A stretch of 20,526 nt of DNA, from contig CAMLON010000029.1 in NCBI GenBank assembly GCA_946481695.1, forward strand, positions 1-20,526, read 5' to 3'. Shown here in pieces: positions 8,310-15,722 of the stretch; the first letter of the stretch is position 1; the number at the start of each line of letters is the position of its first letter. The stretch is from an uncultured Bartonella sp. Its GTDB lineage: Bacteria; Pseudomonadota; Alphaproteobacteria; Rhizobiales; Rhizobiaceae. The notes below the pieces were generated by a model that saw only the letters and a program-made list of their open reading frames with translations, ran no database searches and had not been told where the DNA came from. The position numbers were made by a program, and so were the translations under genes.

Positions 8310-8681
8310 TTAACGATAATGTAGATATTGGCGAAATTCAGCCTTTGAACAAGCAGTTCCTGTTCAAGATTTTCCGCGAAACGGCCTTTCATCAAGTCCA
8401 CAACCGATTTTCTGACATATAAGTTTTCGGATAATCAAACAAGACCACCAAACATATTGAAAAGCCCGTCTGGATATGGGATCGCCCCCTGCAATCTGAG
8501 ACTTGTGCCCGAATCCGGCTAAAACATCCAAATTGATTTTATCAAGCGGAAATTGACTGGTTGACGTTTTAAAAAAGAACGAGACTCCGGAGCCCGCTTA
8601 TATTATGGATTGTTCTGCCAGAAAAAAGTCGCGATTGTTTTCCATTAAAGGAAATGGAGCAAGCCGTATTGCAATGAAACC
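8310..8681. other. Non-coding spacer with one hairpin
   Basis: I see no convincing gene here. TTGAACA (8345-8351) and TGTTCAA (8361-8367) form a 7-base-pair hairpin with a 9-base loop, followed by GATTTT. It could be a weak terminator for the small upstream gene. On the minus strand a 77-codon stretch without stops (8364-8597) has no ATG and no recognisable product. No promoter for the downstream envelope gene could be assigned with confidence. Confidence 0.4.
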
Positions 8682-8705
8682 TTGTATCAATTGAGGGTGA
8701 ATTTG

Positions 8706-10754
8706 ATGAGTGAACAGACCGTCGATAAGGCTACAAACAAAATGCCTTGGAAAAAGATCATTACAGGCCTCGTTATTATTGCCCTTATTTGCGGCGGCTT
8801 TGTTTTATACCTTGCACGTTCGGCACAAAAACATGTCGAAAATTTTCTTAAAGCCAATGGTGTCATTGTCAGCTCGCTAGACGTCAATTGGCGGCGTCAC
8901 TTTACCGCCCATAATGCGACAGTGAAACTCTCGGCTGAAGAAAGCCTGAATATCGGGACAATCAAAGGGGAAGTCAATTTTTCCGGTAAAACCAGTAAAA
9001 ATCTGGAATTGGAAAATCTATCCTACCATTTCGGCAAGAATGAAGTCTCGGTTCCGACGATGACTTTGCAAAACTTTGCCCTCAATGAAAAAACTGAAGC
9101 CGATAACAACAATGCCTTTTTTGATATCGCAAATATTGCGGTAAAAAAGATTGTCGTTCCTTCGATGATTGTGACACGCAAATCAGATAATGATGACGAA
9201 TCAATAACTTACAATAATGTCGTCTATAATGATCTTGAAAAAGGAATAGTCAAAAAAATGACTATTGATAGCCTTTTTGGCGAAAACCGTTTTGCTGACA
9301 CAAATGGTGCATCAACGCCAGCTCGTATTATATCAACGAAAACGGGTAAAAGCGAAATCGACAATTTCAATGTCGGTTATCTTATCCGCTATTATAGCGA
9401 AGCTTCTTCCGCTTCCAACGCAGAAAATTCATACAAAGATCTCATGAGCAGCTGGTCAGTTCAAGATTTGTCAATTGATGACGTTACAAATAACAAGAAT
9501 TTTGTGAATGTGACTGTCAACACCATTTCGGGAACAAAATTTTCCGTACGTCAATTGCCATTTTCTATTTCCGCGGCGGTTAAAAAATTTGATACATCCG
9601 ATGCCAATAAAAGCTCCGACAATTTGAATGCAGCAGAACTTGTTACCGAAAAACTCGGCCTTTTGTCATCTATCGGCTTTGCCGACATGCATTTAACCAA
9701 ACTTGCTATAAAACGGCCTGATAACAGCGTAAATATCGAAGATAGCGCAATCACTTATTACGATGGGAAATTTGACCTCGTGATGAAAGGTATAAAAAAC
9801 ACCGATAATGACAACAACACTGTAACACTTGATGATTTTTCAATCTCGCAATTGCGTTTTCCGCATATTACAGACATGCTGAATAAATTGGACAAATTGG
9901 ACGCAAGCGATCTTGATAATATTAGCCGGGTTTTCAAAGCTTTTCTTCAAACGGACAGCCTTCCTTTGATGCCGCAATTCAATAATATTCACCTATCCGG
10001 TTTTTCATTATTGCCTCCACCTTCGGAAAACAGAGCTGACAACACCCCTGTCACAATCAATTCGATAGATGTGAAAGCAAATTTCAGTCTGGGAGCCATT
10101 CCGACATCCTTGAAAATAGAATTGAAAGGAATGGATGGCCCCGCAACAGATTGGGATGAGAAAATTCCTGAAATAACTTTACCCGGTAATTCTGACGCAA
10201 CGACCGGCGGATTACTTAATCAACTTGGCTATAAGACAATTTCAGAAGATTTTATTTTTGATGGTTCGTGGAACGCTGATAATGAAATTCTTGATATCAA
10301 TGAATTGACTGTGAATTATGCAAACTTGGGACGTTTGTCTCTCAAAGGCTCGTTCATCAATGTCGATCCGGCATTTTTCTCGGATAATGTTATGACCATT
10401 GCGGCAGCAGGCTTGGTTATACACGCGAAGAGTATGGACCTGACTATAAATGCTGATGAAATTCTTAATCGTTATGCAAAGTTTTATGATGAAAAGACTG
10501 GCGGCAGTTTTGCTAGTGAACGCAAGCAGGCGGCTGTCAAAGCCAGATTGGCAATTGCACTATTCCTTGGTGGGGAAAATTCACAAAAATCTGGCGAAGC
10601 CCTGCAAAACTTTATAGAAAACGGTGGAACTCTTAACATTCATGCTAAAGCAAAATCCAAACAAGGTTTCGGATTTGCAGACCTTTTGGCGGCTCGACTT
10701 GCTCCGTTGAGCCTGTTCGATAAAATCGACTTGAGCGCGGACGTACAACATTAA
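8706..10754 (+). CDS. Large membrane-anchored periplasmic protein, unknown family (AsmA-like architecture)
   Basis: From the ATG at 8706 this encodes 682 residues. A short basic N-terminus leads into one membrane helix (about 19-40), and the rest is a long periplasmic region of alternating polar and hydrophobic residues rich in N, D, S and T. Short repeating beta-strand-like phrases such as DNFNVGYLIRYYSE and LNINELTV-type segments recur. I recognise no catalytic motif. The shape resembles AsmA-like or other inner-membrane-anchored beta-rich envelope proteins, but membership is not shown. The start is chosen because GAGGG (8693-8697) sits 8 bases before it; the frame is also open from a TTG at 8682. 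Fourteen bases after the stop begins a second protein with the same plan and similar C-terminal phrases, so the two are probable tandem paralogues in one operon. Confidence 0.8.
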   Translation: MSEQTVDKATNKMPWKKIITGLVIIALICGGFVLYLARSAQKHVENFLKANGVIVSSLDVNWRRHFTAHNATVKLSAEESLNIGTIKGEVNFSGKTSKNLELENLSYHFGKNEVSVPTMTLQNFALNEKTEADNNNAFFDIANIAVKKIVVPSMIVTRKSDNDDESITYNNVVYNDLEKGIVKKMTIDSLFGENRFADTNGASTPARIISTKTGKSEIDNFNVGYLIRYYSEASSASNAENSYKDLMSSWSVQDLSIDDVTNNKNFVNVTVNTISGTKFSVRQLPFSISAAVKKFDTSDANKSSDNLNAAELVTEKLGLLSSIGFADMHLTKLAIKRPDNSVNIEDSAITYYDGKFDLVMKGIKNTDNDNNTVTLDDFSISQLRFPHITDMLNKLDKLDASDLDNISRVFKAFLQTDSLPLMPQFNNIHLSGFSLLPPPSENRADNTPVTINSIDVKANFSLGAIPTSLKIELKGMDGPATDWDEKIPEITLPGNSDATTGGLLNQLGYKTISEDFIFDGSWNADNEILDINELTVNYANLGRLSLKGSFINVDPAFFSDNVMTIAAAGLVIHAKSMDLTINADEILNRYAKFYDEKTGGSFASERKQAAVKARLAIALFLGGENSQKSGEALQNFIENGGTLNIHAKAKSKQGFGFADLLAARLAPLSLFDKIDLSADVQH

Positions 10755-10768
10755 GACTGGAAAAAAGA

Positions 10769-12466
10769 ATGGCCAATTTCGGTGGCTGGTTGATAGCAAC
10801 ACTCAAACGCTGGTTAATCTATATTATCGGAGGCCTGGTCATTCTGGCCATATTGGCTGTCGGCGCTTTTTATATGGCTGCTCCTTACCTTAATAGCTTT
10901 ATCAAAGACGAGATGGTAAAACATGGCGTCAAGGCCGATCAATCGGAAGTGACAGTCGCCGGCAATGTCAACCTCAAAAATGTGACACTGCCTGTGCCTG
11001 AAGGCGTCAGCCTTAAAATCGGAGCTATTTCCGGCCGGCCGCCGGTCGGTTTTGTGCCCGGCTCGTTTACTATTTATAATATCGATTTGAAACGCGATAA
11101 TATCCACGTTGAAGTTCCGGAAGTTACTCTCAACGGTATCACGTTGAAAGACAAGGATACATCCATTGAATCCAATGTCTTACAGGCTCTGATGAGGGTT
11201 GACGTATCCTCCGTCAGTGCGCCGAACATAGCGGTTTCGTTAGACAATCCGAATGGCGAAACAGAAAAGCTCAACGTAAAAGGCTTTTGGCTTTCAAGCT
11301 TGAAGGCTGGCAATATCGGCTCTGTCGGTATTGAAAGCATGAGTACCAATGTCGGTTTGAAAAATTCCGATACAAATAGCAGCAATGGTCTTCGTCTCAT
11401 CGGTAAAAGCAATGCGATGCGGGCAGATGATATTGATGTCGGTTACGCTTATTCAATACTTGCCGGTAAAATCAAACCCGACAAGGTAGGACGGACTGTC
11501 TTCGGGCCGGTAGAACTCGGGGATATCGCAATTGACGTTTTTGAAGGCACAAACCGCAATGCGCATTTTTCGCTCGATAAATTCAAAACCAACGGACTAA
11601 AAATGCATCCGATGGAAGCAGTGCCGGAAAATCTTGCAAGGGCCTATCTTGAAGCCAAAAAGAGCGGAGATGAAAAAAATGAAAAGACGGCAAGAAATGC
11701 GCTGGTTGTAACACTCGTTTCGGCGATCACAGCTATTGATGCGCAAGTTGAAAAAGCTGATATTGATTTGCCGAAAATCAAGGCAAGCCTCAATTCGTTC
11801 CAGCTTCTGCCTCGCGAATGGAATCAACCGGTTCCTGAAAGTCTGCTTGTTTCTCTGGATGGCTTTTCGCTCAACACATCCGAGATGCCACAAAAAGATT
11901 TTGAAATGTTGAAAAATATGGGATTCAATACATTGGATCTCTCGGGGAAGATTGATTTCTCATATAATTCCAGTCGGAAAATTCTGTCTTTGAACGATCT
12001 TTCTTTCACCGCCAACGGTATCGGTTCGGGGCAAATGTCGGCAACAATTATCAATGCCGGATCTGCACTATTTTCCGGCGATAAAGAAGCGGCTCTTGAT
12101 GCTGCAAACCAGATTGGCATTACCAAAGCAGATATGCGTTATTCCGATTTCGGTTTCATCGATAAATTATTTACCTACCTTGCCCAGAATCTCAATGACA
12201 GCAAACACGATCTCAAGCAGGAACTTTATGAAGACTTTTATGTCGTAATGACGAAAAGTCCGGCCATGCTTTTGAAAGATCATGATGAAGCACAAAAGAT
12301 ATCCTCCGCTTTCGGGGCTTTTGCAAAGAAACCAGGTACGCTCAAAATATCACTTGAAGCCAAAGACGATAAGGGCCTCACAGCTACTGATCTTGAAACA
12401 GCCTTACAAAACGATCTTGCAACTGCGCTCAATAAAGTGAACCTTACGGTTAAAAACGAAAACTGA
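10769..12466 (+). CDS. Second large membrane-anchored periplasmic protein, probable paralogue of the preceding one
   Basis: This is a 565-residue protein with a membrane helix at about 15-39 (WLIYIIGGLVILAILAVGAF) and a beta-rich periplasmic region. It shares layout and local phrases with the gene before it: 'DIDVGYAYS' against 'NFNVGYLIR', 'KILSLNDLSF' against 'EILDINELTV', and a common ending in which GTL(N/K)I is followed by an AK(S/D)-(K)-G segment and a final helix. This suggests duplication followed by strong divergence. It starts 14 bases after the upstream stop with a purine-rich GGAAAAAAGA leader and ends before a strong hairpin terminator, so the pair forms a two-gene unit. The function is unknown. 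AsmA-like envelope or lipid-homeostasis roles are only an analogy from shape. Confidence 0.8.
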   Translation: MANFGGWLIATLKRWLIYIIGGLVILAILAVGAFYMAAPYLNSFIKDEMVKHGVKADQSEVTVAGNVNLKNVTLPVPEGVSLKIGAISGRPPVGFVPGSFTIYNIDLKRDNIHVEVPEVTLNGITLKDKDTSIESNVLQALMRVDVSSVSAPNIAVSLDNPNGETEKLNVKGFWLSSLKAGNIGSVGIESMSTNVGLKNSDTNSSNGLRLIGKSNAMRADDIDVGYAYSILAGKIKPDKVGRTVFGPVELGDIAIDVFEGTNRNAHFSLDKFKTNGLKMHPMEAVPENLARAYLEAKKSGDEKNEKTARNALVVTLVSAITAIDAQVEKADIDLPKIKASLNSFQLLPREWNQPVPESLLVSLDGFSLNTSEMPQKDFEMLKNMGFNTLDLSGKIDFSYNSSRKILSLNDLSFTANGIGSGQMSATIINAGSALFSGDKEAALDAANQIGITKADMRYSDFGFIDKLFTYLAQNLNDSKHDLKQELYEDFYVVMTKSPAMLLKDHDEAQKISSAFGAFAKKPGTLKISLEAKDDKGLTATDLETALQNDLATALNKVNLTVKNEN

Positions 12467-12484
12467 AAAACGCACAATCCTATT

Positions 12485-12524
12485 TTATAAAGGGGAACTA
12501 TTCCCCTTTATAATATTTTATTTT
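12485..12524 (+). terminator. Strong rho-independent terminator after the envelope-protein pair
   Basis: A perfect 13-base-pair stem (12485-12497 with 12501-12513, core AAGGGGAA/TTCCCCTT) has a 3-base CTA loop and is followed by TATTTTATTTT. It lies 18 bases after the stop of the second envelope gene. Confidence 0.9.
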
Positions 12525-12753
12525 AAATTTATTTCATTAAAACTAAATTATTTTATGTAAAATAATAATATTGAAATATATTTCATTATATTCGTATATG
12601 AAATTGTATTTATTTTCAAATAAATAATATTTTTATATGATGATATAATGTAAAATTCTTATTATGTTTGTATGATTTTTAACGGATGTGCAAACGACAA
12701 ACTTTCCCATACAAAACGAATTTAATTGTTTTTTTGAGTGAATTTTGTATAGT
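12525..12753 (+). promoter_or_regulatory. Very AT-rich spacer upstream of nhaA, with inverted repeat and possible promoter
   Basis: About 230 bases composed almost only of A and T runs, with no gene. ATACAAAA (12709-12716) and TTTTGTAT (12743-12750) form an 8-base inverted repeat 26 bases apart. TATAGT (12748-12753) could serve as a -10, with only a weak ATTGTT (12725-12730) at 17-base spacing. If used, transcription would start near 12760, at the beginning of the GC-rich leader element. Confidence 0.35.
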
Positions 12754-12827
12754 CCGTTTCGGGTGTCCGAGAAATCGTTTCGGGCAGGTTTCAAGCTGGT
12801 CGGGCCGCCAGCAAAAAGGAACTTGCC
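12754..12827 (+). ncRNA. Structured nhaA leader, candidate Li+/Na+-responsive (nhaA-I type) riboswitch
   Basis: A GC-rich 74-base block follows an AT-rich spacer and abuts the nhaA start codon. GCTGG (12795-12799) and CCAGC (12808-12812) form a 5-base-pair hairpin with loop TCGGGCCG. Around it, GGCAGGTT (12783-12790) pairs with AACTTGCC (12820-12827), 8 pairs with one G-U, covering the bases between the AAGGA Shine-Dalgarno (12816-12820) and the ATG. Upstream, CCGAGA (12767-12772) pairs with TTTCGG (12778-12783) and competes with an earlier TTTCGG (12757-12762). It is known that nhaA-I and nhaA-II motif RNAs precede nhaA in proteobacteria and sense Li+. Assignment to nhaA-I is from position and shape, not from a covariance search. 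Confidence 0.6.
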
Positions 12828-14186
12828 ATGAAAAATATTTCCCACCGCTTGCCCAATCGTGCATCAGTTATTGCCGAAAATATATTTTTAAGCTGTCGCA
12901 ATTTACTTCATATTGATGCGATGGCGGGTGTTGCTCTCGTTATTGCAACAATGGTTGCTCTCATCCTTGCTAATTCAACCTATGGAACCGCTTACCAAAA
13001 TTTTTGGCACCAAAGGATTTTGATAGAGGCATTCGGATATTCCTTTTCCAAAGACCTGCATTTTCTGGTCAATGACGGTTTCATGACGCTGTTTTTCCTT
13101 GTTGCAGGCATGGAAATAAGGCGGGAAATTTATGATGGGGCGTTGTCGAAATTAACTCAGGCGCTGTTGCCTTTGGTTGCAGCTTTTGGCGGCGTTATTA
13201 TGCCGGCAATCATTTATTTTTCTATCAATCATATGCCGCCAACCAGTCATGGCTGGGCAGTACCCACCGCAACCGATATAGCCTTTGCAATCGGTATTCT
13301 GGCACTTCTGGGGAAATCGGTTCCAAAAAACTTAAGAATCGTTTTGCTTGCGCTTGCCACGATAGATGACATTATCGCCATTTTGATTATTGCGATTTTT
13401 TATTCTAACGGCTTTGATGTAACCGGCCTGCCAGTTGCATGCCTTGCAATTATCATCCTCGTTTTTTTGCAATGGATAGGAATTAATTCAGCTCTGATTT
13501 ATGTCCTTCCCGCCGCTCTCCTCTGGCTTGGACTTATGATATGCGGAATCCACCCTTCCCTTTCGGGCGTTATATTAGGATTATTGACACCGGCACTACC
13601 ACCGCGTTCACTGATTGCGCCTGTTGATCGTATGTCCTACGCTTTGGAAATATTGAAAAATGAAAAGCCGGAAGACAGCGCTACAAAACATCGTTTTGCT
13701 CTTTTTGAAATAAAGAAGAGCGAAGCTGAAATTGACGCGCCCGTATCAAGACTTGTTAACGCCTTCAGTCCTTGGGTATTATTTGTCATTATGCCGCTCT
13801 TTGCACTGGCCAATGCGGGCATTAATATTTCCAATGTCGATTTTGCAGATCATTCCTCCTTCATCATCATGATTGGAACTGGACTTGGTCTCATTATCGG
13901 CAAACCTCTGGGCATTGTGTTTATAAGTTTCATTGCCGTACGTTTTGGCCTTTGCAATCTCCCTTCGGGTGTAAACTGGCGTGGAATGGTTCTCGTCGGA
14001 TTATTGGGAGGGATCGGTTTTACCATGGCTATTTTTACAGCGACATTAGCGTTCAGCCATCCCGAACAATTGGAAGCGGCAAAATTCGCGATTCTTTGCG
14101 GATCTTTGGTGTCGGCTATCCTAGGATTAAGCTATGGCTTATTATTAAAATTTCGTGCCAAACATTGGACGCGTAAAACCGGATAA
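12828..14186 (+). CDS. nhaA: Na+/H+ antiporter NhaA
   Basis: This is a 452-residue inner-membrane antiporter that exports Na+ (and Li+) in exchange for H+, maintaining pH and salt homeostasis. The diagnostic residues are present: the TATDIAFAIGIL segment with Thr149-Asp150 (the unwound-helix region around E. coli D133) and Asp180-Asp181 in ATIDDIIA (equivalent to the ion-binding D163/D164). GMEIRRE is at 94-100. It is longer than the 388-residue E. coli protein because of an N-terminal extension of about 25 residues and a charged insertion (about 265-308, PPRSLIAPVDR...KSEAEIDAPV), as in many alphaproteobacterial NhaA proteins. The AAGGA Shine-Dalgarno lies 7 bases before the ATG, at the edge of a helix that would occlude initiation. 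It has no close operon partner. Confidence 0.95.
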   Translation: MKNISHRLPNRASVIAENIFLSCRNLLHIDAMAGVALVIATMVALILANSTYGTAYQNFWHQRILIEAFGYSFSKDLHFLVNDGFMTLFFLVAGMEIRREIYDGALSKLTQALLPLVAAFGGVIMPAIIYFSINHMPPTSHGWAVPTATDIAFAIGILALLGKSVPKNLRIVLLALATIDDIIAILIIAIFYSNGFDVTGLPVACLAIIILVFLQWIGINSALIYVLPAALLWLGLMICGIHPSLSGVILGLLTPALPPRSLIAPVDRMSYALEILKNEKPEDSATKHRFALFEIKKSEAEIDAPVSRLVNAFSPWVLFVIMPLFALANAGINISNVDFADHSSFIIMIGTGLGLIIGKPLGIVFISFIAVRFGLCNLPSGVNWRGMVLVGLLGGIGFTMAIFTATLAFSHPEQLEAAKFAILCGSLVSAILGLSYGLLLKFRAKHWTRKTG

Positions 14187-14432
14187 AGAACATTTACTAC
14201 ATAAAAACCTTCATCACGTGCCCGCCACAATTTTTAGTTCCAAAAAATTCGCCTGATTACCGGTGTGGGCAAGCACTCATCTTGAAAGTCTATATCATCA
14301 ATTTTCAGCGATATCGTTACAAAGTGGAACACAATGAGGAACAGTTTTACCCATTAAGCCGGCTTTATCCGGACTGACACTGGTATTCAGTAGAATTGTT
14401 GATTTCAGCTCATGGTGAAACGTTATTTTTCC
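14187..14432. other. Spacer after nhaA, no gene seen
   Basis: No ORF with a plausible start and composition lies here. A weak nested structure is possible: GCCC (14220-14223) with GGGC (14267-14270), CAC (14226-14228) with GTG (14263-14265), and inside them AATTTTT (14229-14235) with AAAAATT (14243-14249). It is not followed by a T run, so it is not a typical terminator. Confidence 0.35.
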
Positions 14433-14460
14433 TTTACTTCCCACGCTTCATGTCTATATT
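14433..14460 (+). promoter_or_regulatory. Candidate promoter of the radical SAM-UdgX operon
   Basis: TTTACT (14433-14438), a 16-base spacer and TATATT (14455-14460) resemble a sigma-70 promoter. The predicted start would be near 14467, just before the LexA box, the usual position for SOS repression. The leader would be only about 20 bases. Confidence 0.45.
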
Positions 14461-14468
14461 AGTAAATA

Positions 14469-14483
14469 GAACAAATAGTGAAC
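14469..14483. promoter_or_regulatory. LexA (SOS) box, alphaproteobacterial direct-repeat type
   Basis: The sequence is GAAC (14469-14472), seven bases, GAAC (14480-14483). In Alphaproteobacteria LexA binds the direct repeat GTTC-N7-GTTC, which reads GAAC-N7-GAAC on the other strand. The exact match sits 4-18 bases before the ATG of the radical SAM gene and directly after a promoter-like pair of hexamers. This fits repression of the repair operon in the absence of DNA damage. Confidence 0.7.
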
Positions 14484-14486
14484 ATA

Positions 14487-15722
14487 ATGGTCAAATCGCT
14501 TAAACAAAAATTGGCAATTCTGGCAGATGCTGCCAAATATGATGCTTCCTGTGCATCAAGCGGTTCTACGCGTCAGTCGCCCACAAAAAACGGCCTGGGG
14601 CCGACGGCGAATATGGGAATTTGTCATTCCTTCACGCCTGACGGGCGTTGTGTTTCACTGTTAAAAATTCTGCTCACCAATTTTTGTATTTTTGATTGTG
14701 CCTATTGTGTTAACCGGTCTTCAAGCAATGTCGAGCGGGCGCGTTTCACCACTGACGAGGTGGTGTTTTTGACACTCGAATTTTACCGCAGAAATTATAT
14801 TGAGGGCTTGTTTCTTTCTTCCGGCATTATCCGCTCTCCCGACCAGACAATGGAGGAATTGGTCAAAGTTGCCCGCGATTTGCGAACCATTCACCATTTT
14901 GGCGGCTATATCCATTTAAAAACCATTCCGGATGCGTCGGAAGCGCTTATCAAGGAAGCCGGACGTTATGCAGATCGTCTATCGATCAACGTCGAATTGC
15001 CAACAGAAAAAAGCATTAACCGCTTTGCTCCGCAAAAAAAGATTCTGACAATCAAGCAAGCTATGGCAAATGTCAGGATTGATATCGAAGCCTCGAAGGA
15101 CGCGACATTACAGTCGAAAAAGACACAACGTTTCGCGCCCGCAGGACAATCCACCCAAATGATCATCGGTGCGGACGACGCCAGTGATGCAACAATCCTG
15201 CGATCAAGCGCCGAGCTTTATTCAGGTTATCGGCTGAAGCGCGTTTATTATTCAGCATTTAGTCCGATTCCGGATGCTTCAAACCTGCTTCCCGTCAAGC
15301 GCCCGCCGCTTTTAAGGGAACACCGGCTTTATCAGGCCGATTGGCTTTACCGTTTTTACGGATTTTCAATGGAAGAGCTGACCACGAAAACAAATGGTGG
15401 CATGCTCGAACTTGAATTTGACCCGAAACTTGCCTGGGCGTTACAAAACAGGCATCTTTTTCCGGTTGACATCAACAAGGCCGACAAGGAAATGCTGTTG
15501 CGTGTTCCCGGCCTTGGTGTGCGCAATGTTAAACGCATATTGGCAGCACGGCGGTTCAAGCGCCTCGATTTTTCCGATTTAAAAACCTTTCATATCAGTC
15601 TTGAAAAAATAAAACCGTTTGTGACTGCCGAACGTTGGACGCCCAAAAACCTCCTCGACAGTTCGCACCTCACCGAACGTTTTCGTGCGCGACCAACTCA
15701 ACTTGATCTTTTTTCATCATGA
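14487..15722 (+). CDS. Putative DNA modification/repair radical SAM protein (UdgX-linked family)
   Basis: From the ATG at 14487 this encodes 411 residues. The radical SAM cluster motif C-x3-C-x2-C is in NFCIFDCAYCVNR (Cys67, Cys71 and Cys74 in this numbering), near the N-terminus as usual. The preceding ILADAAKYDASCASSGS is typical of the family that is linked genomically to uracil-DNA glycosylase-like proteins. A helix-hairpin-helix DNA-binding element (PGLGVRNVKRIL, about 341-352) lies in the C-terminal third. It presumably uses S-adenosylmethionine radical chemistry on DNA or a nucleotide; the reaction is not established. A GTG at 14478 would add three residues but lies inside the LexA box, and the family start fits the ATG. 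There is no clear Shine-Dalgarno. The stop overlaps the next gene as ATGA, giving translational coupling. Confidence 0.9.
   Translation: MVKSLKQKLAILADAAKYDASCASSGSTRQSPTKNGLGPTANMGICHSFTPDGRCVSLLKILLTNFCIFDCAYCVNRSSSNVERARFTTDEVVFLTLEFYRRNYIEGLFLSSGIIRSPDQTMEELVKVARDLRTIHHFGGYIHLKTIPDASEALIKEAGRYADRLSINVELPTEKSINRFAPQKKILTIKQAMANVRIDIEASKDATLQSKKTQRFAPAGQSTQMIIGADDASDATILRSSAELYSGYRLKRVYYSAFSPIPDASNLLPVKRPPLLREHRLYQADWLYRFYGFSMEELTTKTNGGMLELEFDPKLAWALQNRHLFPVDINKADKEMLLRVPGLGVRNVKRILAARRFKRLDFSDLKTFHISLEKIKPFVTAERWTPKNLLDSSHLTERFRARPTQLDLFSS

Noticed and set aside
8347..8365. GAAC and GTTC words that could suggest a LexA box
   Set aside because: The spacing is GAAC-N5-GTTC in inverted orientation, not the alphaproteobacterial direct repeat with N7; they are simply parts of the 8345-8367 hairpin.
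8364..8597. 77-codon stop-free stretch on the minus strand in the spacer before the envelope genes
   Set aside because: It has no start codon and no ribosome site, and I recognise no family; at most a decayed gene fragment.
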